A DNA stretch of 64,000 nt from assembly GCA_028023455.1 (NCBI GenBank), contig JAQFVV010000020.1, positions 6,555,092-6,619,091 on the forward strand, given 5' to 3'. The position numbers and the translations under genes were made by a program. Under the pieces are notes generated by a model. That model was not told the origin of the DNA, did not search any database, and saw only the letters and a list, made by a program, of their open reading frames with translations. Of this stretch, positions 12,016-24,840 are shown piece by piece (position 1 is the stretch's first letter; every line of letters begins with the position of its first letter). Origin of the DNA: Epiperipatus broadwayi (taxonomy: Eukaryota > Onychophora > Udeonychophora > Euonychophora > Peripatidae).

Positions 12016-13929
12016 GATATAATGATAAATAAAATAAAAATGTAAATAACATAATAAACAAATGTAATCAAAATTTTTTAAAAAAGTAATAAAATATAAT
12101 AAATTAAAATATAAGTAAAATAAATTAAATGTCATAAATTAAAACTAATAAAATAATCCAGATAATATGAAGTAAAATATACAGCATTAAATTGAAATAT
12201 AAATAAATATAGATTATACATGTTTATTTCTGATTATATATGTATTCACAAACAACCATTAATTTAAATGTTATCTCTTTTATTATTTTTTAATATACTC
12301 TAATTATTACTATTCTTTATAAATTATATCAATACAAAACTAATTTTATTGTCCCCAAATTAATAAAATGATGTTATCTCTGTATATTTCTTTGTTCAAT
12401 ATTGATCCATTTACTAAAAATATATTACTTTTATTTTTAAATTATATATAATATCTAATATTCTCTTATTCAATATTTTATATATTTAGCTTTTTATTCT
12501 ATAACTATAAATCATAACTATTACAAATCTTTTTAACCTACCTTATACTATTTCAGTTTCTTAAAAATTTCCAAAAAACTGTTTTTCTTTTTTAAATTTT
12601 ACATTTAATTATTGTATGCCCAAGCTTTCTGCATTAAATATTATTTAAATTAACTATTTTATGAGCACGGCAAATATTTATTTTTCTTTGTATATACTTT
12701 TATTTATATATTTTTATTTATTGACACATATCATTTATAACCTTCTAATTGTTAATCATCTATTATTATTTAATGCTAAATTATTACCTAATTTATCCGT
12801 ATAAATTAATATTTCAAAACATAATATTATAGTTAATAAATTTAATAAAATTATAAAGAAGTTTAATAAAAAAATACAAAATGCATAATTAATATAAAAA
12901 TACTTAATAAAATAAGAGAAAATACGTTAAACTTACTGGATAATAAATACATTGGATATAATAAAGATAATAAAGAAACAATTAATGGAGTATATACAAT
13001 AAAATACAAACAATATTTAGATATTACAATTAAAGACAAATAAGTGGAAGAAACTAAAATTTTATAAAAACAGGATTAAAACAACATATTCTAAATAACA
13101 AATTACCAATTTCTATACATACGATAAAAAAGGCACAAATTTACAAAAGATTCAATAAAAATGATATTATGCACAGCCAATGTTAAAGAAAAATAAAAGA
13201 AGCAATATTAATAAAGAAGATAAAACCAAATTGAATATAACTTCCAATAGTAGGATGCCATTATTATAAAGTTATTAAAAATGAGATATACAAAGGGAAA
13301 TATGTAAAGATAAAATTACTTATATAAATAATAATAATATATATATTGGTACATAGAAATTTATATATAAAAATGCAAATATCAATACATTTAGAGATGA
13401 TATGAATTTATGAATTTAAAAAATGTAGCATCATATTATATAAGATAGTATAATATGAAGTATAATTTTATAAGAAAAAATTATATAATAATTTAGCAGT
13501 TTATTAATAATAGTATATCAATAATAACAAGAATGTTGTAAATAATATGGATTAATAAATTAAAGGGTATAAAAATATATAAATAAAAAGAAGAGTTGCA
13601 TTGACTATAGATATAGTTAGTTTAATTAATATATAATAGGGAGATCTAGGATATATGATAATTAAATTTAAAATTAAAAAAAATTTTTTTTTTTTAAATT
13701 TTTAAAAAAACTGAAATAGTATTAGATAGGTTAAAAAGTTTATAATATTTATGATTTGTAATTGTAGAATAAAGAGATAAAGATAAAAGAAAATTATTAA
13801 TAACAGAAGAATGAATAAGAGAATAGTAGATATTATATATGATTTAAAAGTAAAAATATATATATATTTAGTAAATGAATCAGTATTGACTAAAGAAATA
13901 TAAAAAGATAAAATCATAAGTATTTTATT

Positions 13930-13941
13930 AATTTGAGGATA
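13930..13941 (+). repeat. Left 12 bp target-site duplication of family C insert
   Basis: AATTTGAGGATA, repeated exactly at 14621-14632 on the other side of the insert. Confidence 0.6.
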
Positions 13942-14620
13942 TTATATTCAAATATCAGCCTTTCAAGCTAATTGAGCATGCACCTTTTGAGAGTGTTAAA
14001 TAAATGAATACTTTCCTCTTCAATCCAAGATATAGTATTTATGCAGGAATAAAAAGGATCCTCTTATTCCCACAACTCAAATTCTTTTATATGAGCAAAT
14101 CTGAAGAACTCTTGAGGAGAGCGTGAGTAGAATTCTCACTTTAAATTACTATTTACGATGTTTTTTGGCTGAATGACATCAGTGAAATTGCTTAGAATTT
14201 ACTTAAACATCATTCTTACTGAAACTTAATTATGAGTAAATAAGCAATTATTTGATCTAGTGCCGTGTTTACAATTATATTACATTCAAATATCAGCCTT
14301 TCAAGCTAATTGAGCATGCGCCTTTTGAGAGTGTTAAATAAAAGAATACTTTCCTCTTCAATCCAAGATATAGTATTTATGCAGGAATAAAAAGGATCCT
14401 CTTATTCCTATGACTTTGTTCATATAAAAGTATTTGAGTCGTAGGAATAAGAGGATTTTTTTTATTCCTGCATAAATACTATATCTTGGATTGAAGAGGA
14501 AAGTATTCATTTATTTAATACTCTCAAAAGGCGCATGCTCAATTAGCTTGAAAGGTTGATATTTGAAAGTAATATAATTGTAAACATGGTGCTAGATAAA
14601 ATAATTGCTTATTTACTCAT
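13942..14620. mobile_element. Family C insertion: ~337 bp tandem unit plus inverted copy
   Basis: 'aaatatcagcctttcaagc' occurs at 13950 and again at 14288 (338 bases apart), showing a direct tandem unit. 14230-14400 is then repeated inverted at 14420-14620 around a centre near 14412. The insert interrupts the right arm of the older inverted repeat and is bounded by identical 12 bp flanks. It is non-coding. Other family C copies are at 33479-34008 and, diverged, 22308-22700. Confidence 0.7.
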
Positions 14621-14890
14621 AATTTGAGGATAATAAAATCATAGTATTATATTGATTTAATTTATAAAGAATAGTAATAATTAGGGATATTAAAAAATAA
14701 AGATGTATTTAAATTAATAGTTGCTCATTTAATACATGTACAGACAGAAATACAGATGTATAATCTATATTTAATTTATATTTGAATTTAATGTTGTATA
14801 TTTTATTTTATGTTATCTAGATTATTTTATTTTATTGCTTTTAATTTATCACATTTAATTTATTAAATGCTTTTATTCAACTTACATTCT

Positions 14891-16764
14891 CTGTATGTTT
14901 GTTTGATTCATAGATATAGTTTAAGTAAGAGGCATTAGAGGGCAGTATAAAGATTGTTTTAGATTTCAATTAAGAGCTTTTGAAGTAGAGCAAAACACAT
15001 GTTAAATGATACACAGGATTTTCTTTGTTATAGTATAACTTATGTTAAAGTAAAATAATACATATGAAACAAAATTAATTTACAATATCATTTTTTTAGC
15101 TATCTTTTTATAAAAAAATTAAAAACAGGTCTTAGAATTTCAATACATTTTAACTAATGTGCACAATTTGTTTGTTTCACTTGAAATCTTTTTTCCTAGA
15201 ATAAAAAGAAATTCATTTACATCTTATTTTAATGTAAAATCATATACATTAAAAATATTTATTGATATATATATGATCCCAAAAGAGTGATTGATTGATC
15301 ATTCTTATACTTTCAGATTAGGAAACAAATATATAATGACTGTTATATGTAACAAGAGGGGAAATATCATTTAATACAATTTATGAAATTATAACTAATG
15401 GTCATACCAGATACTAATTATGGAATCTTATAGGTCATGATCACATTTCAAGACCATCAATACCATACTTATTTAACTAAAAAAGAAATACCTTGTGAAT
15501 ATAAATATATTAGATTTATATCATGCCATCTCAAATACTGGGAATATTCATGGGAAGAGTTTGAACTTTCTTCAGTACTATTATCACTTAATCATGATCA
15601 GCTCTGTTGAGTAAAAGAATTCTGTCTTATTGACTATTATAATTTGATTCTTTTTAGAATAAATATTATATAAACAGTATATTTATCCTATGGTAAATAA
15701 TTTGCTAATTTGAATGGTGAAAAATTGAAAAAAAAAGAGAATGAATACCAGATTAATAAACATTTAAATATGCTGTTTATTTAACTTGCTTACTGAAAAA
15801 CATTTATAGTAACTGTTTGGGTTTAGATGGCCATGACATAATATGTAAAAAAAAAGCAGGCAAATAATTAAAATTCTTACTATATACTTTCATAAGACCT
15901 TTATAAAAGTTCTTTTTGTTGAAAGTCTTTTGTTGAGCTCTACATTTTCCAATCTTTCTTTAGGTCTTCATTTTATAAATTTGGCATTATAGTATTTATT
16001 CCTGTAGATTTAGTTTCATTTTTAAAAATCATCAGCTTGCTTCATTCCGTAAATGTAATTCAGGTCAAAATCCATTCTTGCACATATGATGCTCTGTTTA
16101 ACAAGAGAATGCCTCCATTTGATAGATTGTTGGCAAACTAAAATATATAGCACAAGGCAAACACTTCTTAGCAACAAGTTGAATTTGGTCATGCATACAT
16201 TTCAGGCTTTGTGTGGATGCTCTCCAGATAATTAATTAGGACTACTTTGTATATGGACTAACAAACATATATTCAGTAAATCTAGCAATGCATTTTTGTT
16301 ATAACTTTGCAACACTGACTGTTATTTATTGCACAGTGTATGTCAAAGCAGAATCTGGATTTTCTAATATTTGAAGTTCATTAGGTAGCAATCACAACAA
16401 TGTTTTTCTATCAGACCATAAGCCTAAGAAAAGGAAATAAATAATGAAAGAGAAAGCTAAAATATTTAATGAACTTTTTATAAGTAAACCTGATCATTGA
16501 CTAAGATAAATCTTCCCCATTTTATCTTATCTTATTTTTTTAAATTAGAATTATTGATTAAAGATAACATACCTAATCTTGTTAAATTTTGATCCATAAA
16601 TGATTTAATCTGATTAGGCTTCTGTCAGTAACAATTTTAAATTAAAATTTCTATTTAGTACTTTAATTATTTTCAAATAATTATATAATATTCTACAAAA
16701 CTAACAAATCAAAACTTAATTAAACATTTGTCTTTTTCCTTTTAAATATATTGTTTTAACTGGT
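14891..16764. other. No gene seen
   Basis: AT-rich with no recognised gene or repeat family. Somewhat less repetitive than its neighbours. Confidence 0.45.
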
Positions 16765-16779
16765 AAAAATATAAGAAAT

Positions 16780-16880
16780 GTCAAGCATTGGTGGTTGAGA
16801 GGTCAGTGACAGCTGTTTTACAAGCAGTTGTCCTAGGTTAGCGGGTTCACTTCCTGGCTGATGCTATGACATGTGAGGAA
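16780..16880 (+). mobile_element. tRNA-Gly-derived SINE with intact target-site duplication
   Basis: GCATTGGTGG (16785) is the 5' acceptor/D-arm start of tRNA-Gly. It is followed by 'agctgttttacaagcagt' (anticodon-arm equivalent), an extra 'ttagc', GGGTTCACTTCC as a B box, and 'ggctgatgc' as the 3' acceptor. A short tail TATGACATGTGAGGAA follows. The flanks AAAAATATAAGAAAT at 16765-16779 and 16881-16895 are a perfect 15 bp direct repeat, the mark of LINE-mediated insertion. At ~101 bp this is close to a minimal SINE. The anticodon position reads TAC rather than TCC, so it is not a functional tRNA-Gly. Confidence 0.8.
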
Positions 16881-16895
16881 AAAAATATAAGAAAT

Positions 16896-18977
16896 TCACA
16901 AATTTTTCTTGTTTATTTTCTTTTTTTAAAAATAAAAACTATTTTTTTCTAAAATATATGTATAACAAATTTTAATTATTTTTTTTAAATCTGCAGAATA
17001 AAAGTAATTATTTCTTGTATTTAATTTGTCTATTTTTTACCTTTATTTAAAAAAATCTAACTTAGCCACTCTATTTGTTTTATTTATTCATATATTTCAC
17101 TCTTTAGTGAAAGTTACGATAAAACTACAGATGTCAAATCAATTTAAAATAAAATCATACAATTAAAAAAAGTTTGTTTACAATATAAGTTTGGTAAGCA
17201 TTTTTTAGAAAAAAAAATTATCAAACACATTTCACTAGAAAGAATGACTTTATATTTTAAGTTTAAATTATTTATTATACCTATATAATTATGGAAACAT
17301 ACTAAATAGGATATATACATAAAGAGAATATATATATTAATTTATTGCAGAAATATTTATATATATAAACTATTAGTGTTAAGTCCATTTAAGTATATGA
17401 TTGAAAATTTTACTTACTGAATCAATACTAAAATCTTAAAAATAGAGGTAAAAATATTTTATAGTGATAGCTTTTGTCATGCAGTAAAAACTAAAAAAAA
17501 TAGTTTTTTTCAACCACATTTGGAGTTTTCAGATTGAAGTTGAACTAAAACCATGGGGGGTCCACATAAGAATGTAGTTATTTAATTTCTGGATCTCTCA
17601 TACTTTTATTTCAAATTCAATCTAAAAATCTAATTGCAGTTGAAGAAGCAATTATATTTGTGGTATTTTTAGTACATTACAAATAAAAATTTTACTATAA
17701 AGTAATTCTTATCTTTATTTATTTTATTTTATTATAATTTATGTTACTTATTTTTCTTTATTTTTTTTAAATTTTATTGATTACATTTGTTTATTATATT
17801 ACTTATTTTATTTATCATTATATCATAGTTCTAAAGAAGATTTCAGGATAGCCCAAATATCAGGTTAGGTGTGTATGTATATAAAATAATTTTTTTTATT
17901 ATAAAATGTTTGTGAATTCACTAAAAGTCTTTTCTTATACCATAATTTTTTTATTATTTAAAAAAAATTACTTCCTAAGACATTAAAAGGAGAGAGGTTG
18001 CCTTGACAACAGTGAGCAATGTTGATTACTATCTATATTGGTATGTTTAGGTGGTTACTAGTTTTTAATGATTAAGACATTGAAAGAAATCATTATTTGA
18101 GGCATGATGTAACTATGTCTTGAATTCATGATGACTCTAATTTATATAATGACTTCCTTTATAGTTTTTATGTAATTGGGGAGTAATATTTTTTTAAAAA
18201 AAAAACCTTTTATCTTTTTCTATTTACATAGTATTATTTCATGCATATATTTCAACTATAACATTCACAGTAGAGAAAAACGTTAATGTGGCATGTGAAG
18301 GGTTATGTGGACTTGGTCTTTGTGAAAATATACAATGTGGAGCTATTAGCATATTTTTTTCAGCATCTGAAACTGCATTCATGATATATAAGAATATGCC
18401 ATTAATCATAAATAAAATTAGATACATGGATATGTATAAATGAATATTTTAAAAGTTAAAAAAACTTCAAAGAATCCACTTCAATGCATTTAAATATAAT
18501 GCTTTTTATAATTTTTGATTTTATTTTACTAACAGTTTATCTGATTCATAGTATTCACCAGAGCTAAAAAATAAATTTAATAAAAGTATCAAAAGTTATT
18601 AAGTCATATTTTTACATATATTACATGATTTTAAATTACTATTATAAATGTAAGTATTTTAAAATATTAAAAAACAAATGTATATAAAATCTGCCTCAAT
18701 GCATATGCTTGAATATCCTAGCAACTCACTGAGGAAGCCAGTAGCAGAAACTGGTCTGGGATTATGGATATTCTGCAAAGCTTGTTAAAGAGCTTATTTG
18801 TGAGATCTTTATATAACATAATATACAACATACTTGTTCATGAACAATTAACAAATTGGAATCAAAAATTAAAAACTTAAATTTTATCAATTTTATGGGT
18901 GGATATTTTTGCAAATTAAACAATAACAACATTAACAGTTAAAAAATTGTAATGATTGGTAGGTTTATGGTTGTTAA
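16896..18977. other. No gene seen
   Basis: AT-rich. The 62-codon minus-strand frame at 18239-18427 has no recognised domain. Confidence 0.45.
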
Positions 18978-19070
18978 GCATTGGTGGCATAGTGGTTAGC
19001 ATAGCTGTCTTCCAAGCAGCTGGCCCAGGTTCTCTTCCAGTCATTGCATTTGACATATGAAAAAAAAAAG
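18978..19070 (+). pseudogene. tRNA-Gly(UCC)-like SINE or retropseudogene
   Basis: 18978-19048 follows tRNA-Gly(UCC) closely: GCATTGGTGGCATAGTGG (acceptor and D arm), AGCTGTCTTCCAAGCAGC (anticodon stem-loop, anticodon TCC), then GGTTCTCTTCC for the T arm and TCATTGCA for the 3' acceptor. The T arm is short by one base, its stem is eroded, and the acceptor has a T-T mismatch. The tail TTTGACATATG plus a run of A matches the tail of the 16780 SINE (TATGACATGTG plus A). This favours a retroposed SINE copy over a working tRNA gene. No clear target duplication seen. Confidence 0.75.
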
Positions 19071-19953
19071 AATTCATAGAATAATAATTTAAACTTTAAA
19101 GTTTTTCTTTTACATCTAATCAAGTGACATTAAATTAGAATTGCAGAAAAAAAAACTACATTGAAATTACAAAAGAAAATTTAATCATGTTTATGTTTTA
19201 TTTTGAACATTTGCCTATTAATATACATTCATATGTCTGCACATAAATACATCTATTATATCCAAATGCATGCACATCCTAAACATAAATAAACACACAT
19301 GCATACAATAGATTAAAGCTGTGTGTATTATTTTTTATACTTTAATCACTTTAAAAAATAGTTTAAAAACTATGCATGGAGGCATGCATGGAAGCTTTAA
19401 GTGAAATTTTATTTGTATTTTAAACAAATTGTTTTTATTTCAAAAGTAACATCTATAAAATATGTTTGTGTTACCAATTTAATGTTATTCACTGAGAAAT
19501 TGATGTCATTATATTTATCTTCAAAAGATCTTTATTTATAACCATAATTTTATATGAACAATCTTGAAAATTGATTTGATTTCATTATTTTTTTTACATA
19601 GATTTTTATTTAGTAGCTAAATAATTTCCACTAAAAATAGCGTAGAATTTCTTGCTTTATCTTATATATTTTTTGGAAGTTATGGAGCATGATTAGAAGT
19701 TTCTATAAAATATTTAGTTTTCTAACAAGTTAGTTACCTTACTTTTTAATTATCTAATAATACGTAAAATACAGAAGTAATAATTTATTAGGTCCCTAAG
19801 CCTGATTGTCATGCATTCTAATTCCATAACTGATAAACTGTGAAGTAAAAATGAAAAAACATCTTGAAACTCATTATTATATCAAATATTTTTATTTATT
19901 TATTATATTTTCTACAATCTATTGGATAATTATTTAAAATAATTTAAAACACC
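19071..19953. other. No gene seen
   Basis: AT-rich. Nothing recognised. Confidence 0.45.
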
Positions 19954-20211
19954 AAACATCACCGATCACCATTTCTTTATGCTTGCTCATAACTGTTATT
20001 AAAACACACAAAAACCATACAATAGTGCCACTCAGTGCAAGCCAGAATTATCAATGGATACCAGGAGGCTTGTGCACAAAATCCCTATCTAGTCTGGGGA
20101 TATTGGATGAGTAGGCACTAGATATGGATTTTATGCACAAGCCTTCTGACATCCATTGATTACTCTGGCTTGCACTGAGTGGTGCTACTGTATGGAAAGT
20201 TTTGCCAGTTT
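19954..20211. repeat. Family B palindromic element
   Basis: The left arm ('gatcaccatttct', 'gtgccactcagtgcaagcc', 'caaaatccctatcta') is mirrored by the right arm ('gattttatgcacaagcct', 'ggcttgcactgagtggt'), with the turn at about 20090. Non-coding. One of about eight copies of this family in the window. Confidence 0.8.
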
Positions 20212-22307
20212 TAAATAATTTAAAGCTGAATTTATGTATTTATTTCTGAACTATTTGATGTCAATTATAAGCTTATAAACTTCAGTAAATCCTAAATAAA
20301 GTAAAAGGATCCCATAAAAAAATAGACATTTTAAAGGTTTAAAATAGTCAGGTAATTTTGAAACATTTAATTGCTTAAGAATGAACTTTTAATATATGTT
20401 CCTACAACATTTATATAAAGTTTGATTAATATTTTATTCTAAAAAAATAATCATCCCAATATGATAATAACAATAAACAAATGAAAGCCACTTAATTCTC
20501 CATATATAGTTGTTTTAATTTTCACCAATGTTTAGTTTTTTAATAGTTGATTATCATGAATAAAAATGATATATAGTTATATACTTAAGTTAAGAGATTG
20601 GCATAAACTATTTACATACTTGTTAAATCTTTATGTATAAGCTATCATAATTCTCATCCAAGAAAGTATTCTGTTTACGAAATCAATAGAAATTATATTA
20701 TATAAATATGAACAAATGTAATTTTTTTTTGCCTTATTGAGAATGATCTATTTTTTAACGTATTTTCCTTTATTTAAAGCTAAATAATAATTGACAATAT
20801 GGCGATATTGTGGAGGTCAACTACTCTTTAGACATGCACTATAAAATAGACATCCACTTTCCTGGGAATAAGTGTTTTAAAAATATGAATGACCTACCCA
20901 TGCTTTAAATATAAACCTACTTTTATTAATTGTGCCTAAATTAGGGCTTGATCTTAATATGAGCCTGATTTTAATATTTTCAAATTACTTGCACAAGTTC
21001 AGTTGATATGTCATAGGGAAGAGAAAGCTTTTCACTTTATCTGCGATACTGAATCTTATTAATGTGCGCATATATAAACAAAAAAAAATTAATGATATAG
21101 TGATTTATATATCTGTAATCCTGTGGAAAGAACCTATTCTTCATACATACACTCTCTTGTCAATAAATGATATAATAAAATAAATGATACAATAAAAAAA
21201 AAAGAAATAGGAAAAAAAAACCATAACAGTTATTTTATTATTATATTTTTAAATGCTTTAACTTTAGCAATACAGGTTATTTTGTCTAGCTAGCCTCCGT
21301 TTGAAATATTTTAGACTAAACAAAAAGCAAACGTTCTAAAGTGTGTGAGCTTACGCAGACAAATTTAATTTACCGTTTTGTAAACTTCTTAATTAAACGA
21401 ATATTTTTTCAATAGTTATTATTACTAAAATCTTCAGTTATCAAATATATATGTAAGCTAAGGTTTTTCTCTACACACACACACACCTGTATGAATTATA
21501 GTTATTAAAGTAAATCATCAGTATTTTATTGCTTTATAATTATTTTTTATATCTATTGATGTGATAATTTGTAATATTAAATAGTTTTTAAAACAATGAT
21601 ATAAACATTTTAAAATAAAAGTGTTCACTTTACAACTTCTTAAATTTTATTAACACACTTACTACGTTTCTGGAGAAGATAAACAACCTCATGTATATAT
21701 TACTCAATTGGTCAAAGTTTATTATATCATTATTGCTATTAATTAAAATATTTTTTGAATATAAAGTAAAAATGAGTTTTTAGTAGCAGTAGAATTTTAC
21801 TGCACTCCATATATTTGTCATGATATCTTTTTGAACAATTTAGAATATGATTTATATTCAGATGTATTGTTTCACATGCTTTTGATGTAATGTCTATGGT
21901 ATTCAATTAAAACCCTATATACAGTTTGAAACAGATATTTTTTGTAGTTAACCATAAGATTCTCCAACACATATATAACAATTTTATTTTTTTGATAGGA
22001 ATCAAATCTTGATTCTAAACTTATTAATTTCATTTAAAGGCAGGGTAAAATTTTGTTGTGAAATTAATTAATATCACATAAAAACAATTTTGTTTATTAT
22101 ACTAGAAGCCTAATTATCAATGTCTAATTATACTTTTTCTTAATTAATTTTGAAAAGTATATCTATCTTATCAATAATTTATGTATTGATTTTTAAGACT
22201 GATTTAATATTATTATATACTTATTGATTCTATCTCTGTAATACTTTTGCTCTAGGAGTACTGAGTGCTTATATTTAGTGATTATGAATCAAATATACAG
22301 AAGTATG
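20212..22307. other. No gene seen
   Basis: AT-rich. A short (CA)n lies at 21473-21486. Nothing else recognised. Confidence 0.45.
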
Positions 22308-22700
22308 ATATGTAAATGAGATATTTATTTATATAGTGCTATGTTTTATAAACTGTAATAGTAATAATCAGCCATTAAGCTAATGCACATGGCTTTGTGG
22401 ATTTTTAACTATAAATGAATACTCTCACTTCCAAACATAAGATAAAGTCTTTGTGAAAAGATAGAATAAATCTATGAATCCATCTATCTTTTCTACCCAA
22501 ATGTTTATATATGGGTAAATCTTAAGCATTTGGGAATGAGAGCATGAAGATGTTAAGTGATCACATTAAATTACTATGCCTGAATGAATGACACTTGCAA
22601 AATTTTCTAAAATTTATGACATGTCATTCTTTTTGAAATTAAACATATGTAAATGAGACATTTATTTTATATAGTGCTATGTTTTATAAACTGTATATAT
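22308..22700. repeat. Diverged family C-like repeat with ~337 bp direct repeat
   Basis: 'atatgtaaatgaga' followed by 'atagtgctatgttttataaa' occurs at 22308 and 22645, 337 bases apart, the period of family C. Between them, 'cagccattaagctaatgcac' and 'gaatactctcacttcc' are diverged versions of family C blocks seen at 14288-14360. Confidence 0.55.
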
Positions 22701-23985
22701 AAATTTGAATCTCATTTATTATTTATTTTTCACAAAAAGTGAAGATATTTATGGATAAACACTAAGCCACCCATTATTCTATTAAACTAATTATGGAAAA
22801 ATTTTCTTCTAAAGAATAGAATTATTAAAACTCTTTAAATTCATATTTTATTAATTATTGAAAGTTTATTTTATATCTTGGTAAATCAGGTTCCATAATT
22901 TAGTGGATAAGACACAGTAAAAATATCTTTGAATTGTAAATGAGAGCAAGACTGGGCATTTTCGTAAATGCTTTGTAAATTTGTAATTTTATTTCTCTCT
23001 CTACACATTTTATTTATCCCCATAATCTATTAAATTTGGCTGGCCCAATCTAATGCTTGAGTACTATATTGATTAATCAACATAATATGTTTTTACAAAG
23101 GAAGAATTATTGTTTCCACCACCTTTCGTTACACTACATACAATACACATTTGTTTATATTAACTTATATTTTACCAATTGTTTTACAGTTTTGTTTTAA
23201 CTATTGTTTATTTTGAAAAAATATAAGGGCCTTGAAATAGGTAAAAAAAAGATTTTAATTTGTTAGATATACACATACATTATGTGGAAATAGGTATGCA
23301 GATATATCTGTAAGTAGATGTATATGATTATTATGTATATGAATAAAAACAGACTATTTATATATTACAATCCTATGACCCAGCAGTATGGATTAATGCA
23401 AACATCTTCAAAACAAAAAGAATCTTTAAGAAAAATATGAACTGTTTTTACTAAGCACAGAAAATGAACAAGGGAATCAGCAACACAAGTAAATAATATG
23501 CAACATGTAAGTGATAAACATAAAATCGCTAACAATAATTATCAAGATTTATCAATTCATCTGTCATTCTTTAATTTCAAAGATATATTCTATAAAATCA
23601 TACATTAATCATAATCTAGCCAATGCCTGTAACACAATATTATAAAACCAATTATCAATATATCAACTGATATGTAAATTCTAAATTAACTACAATAATA
23701 ATCATATCAAAAATGCTGGGTTCATATCTTTGCTTATCATCATCATTACTCTAGGACATATACTACCATGAATGTACTGACCATTTTTTAACAACTATAA
23801 AATCTACAATGAGACTGGTTTTTAAAAATTATCTTTACCATTGTGTCATCCAAATAATTTTACAGAGAGTCATTTGGATATCCACACACATATATAAAAA
23901 TAATGCCATAAGCATTGTTGCATTCAACTAGTTTGGGATTGCAAGGACTCACTCTTTCAATATTACTGTGAACAAGAGAAAATAC
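22701..23985. other. No gene seen
   Basis: AT-rich. Nothing recognised. Confidence 0.45.
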
Positions 23986-23989
23986 ACAC

Positions 23990-24840
23990 ATATAAAACTT
24001 AATAAGAATTAAATACTGTCTAATGTTATACTAGTAATTTAATAACAACATAACTTACAAGTGCAGTTTTTGTTAGTAATTCTTAAATAGAAAGTAATCA
24101 GTCTTTGACATGCACTGTTTAGTCATGTTAGAACCCCATCAGTGTTATAGCTAGTATACAGGACACTCTCAAACCCAAATGCAAGATAGAGATGTTTAAA
24201 AGATAAAAATAGTTGTTTTATCATTATTTCTAAAATTAATTGTATAGGCTAATTTAAAGCATTTTGAATAAGAGCATGAAGATTGAATCTTCATAACATT
24301 ATGTCCATTGCATTATTAATTTATAGTTAAAACCCAGAAAAGTTTTCAAATTTATGGCTGGCAAATATTAGATAATGTTCGAATTAGTTTAATAGCAACA
24401 CACAACTCACTATAACTTTGATAAGTCAGTAAGATGACTAAACAGTGCATGTTGAAGACTGGTTACTTTCTGCTTAAGAATTACTAATAAAAATTGCACT
24501 TGTAAATTATATTATTAAATAGATTCTAACATCATCTAATATTTACCAGCTGTAAATTAGAAATTTTCATTGAGTTTAATTATAAATTAATAATGTAATG
24601 GACATAAAATTATGAAGATTAAAGCTTCAAGCCCTCATTTCAAAATGTTTTCGATTGGCCTATGTAATTGCATTTAGGTGTAATGATAAGATGGCCATTC
24701 TTATCTTTTAAAAGTATCTCTTTGGGTTTGAGAGTGTTTTGCATATGTGCTATATCATCGATATGTTAGTATCATGACTAAAAAGTACACGTTGAAAGCA
24801 GATTACCTTTTAATTAAGAATATACTCATAAATATAAATA
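23990..24840. repeat. Nested inverted repeats
   Basis: 24062-24130 is mirrored by 24430-24500 ('gtttagtcatgttagaac' against 'gactaaacagtgcatgttg'). In addition 24165-24310 ('acactctcaaacccaaatgc') is mirrored by 24600-24745 ('gggtttgagagtgtt'). Two overlapping inverted arrangements of one non-coding family lie directly beside the Penelope pair. Confidence 0.65.

Larger units (their letters stand above)
12080..14890. repeat. Ancient AT-rich long inverted repeat
   Basis: 12080-12260 matches the reverse complement of 14730-14890. 12270-12330 matches 14640-14720, 12400-12570 matches 13704-13930, and 12600-12800 matches about 13480-13650, all with considerable divergence. The arms are thus about 1 kb each around a centre near 13135, with a later insertion (13942-14620) in the right arm. 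The central ~400 bp (12900-13330) shows coding-like stretches full of stops that I cannot assign. Likely a decayed foldback or inverted transposon pair; the class is unknown. Confidence 0.6.

Noticed and set aside
13702-13917. 71-codon minus frame rich in Ile/Leu/Phe (membrane-like).
   Set aside because: Composition effect of an extremely AT-rich arm of a decayed inverted repeat.
18978-19048. Functional tRNA-Gly(UCC) gene.
   Set aside because: Anticodon stem-loop is good, but the T arm lacks a base, the T stem does not pair well, the acceptor has a mismatch, and an A-rich tail plus a sister copy indicate a SINE.
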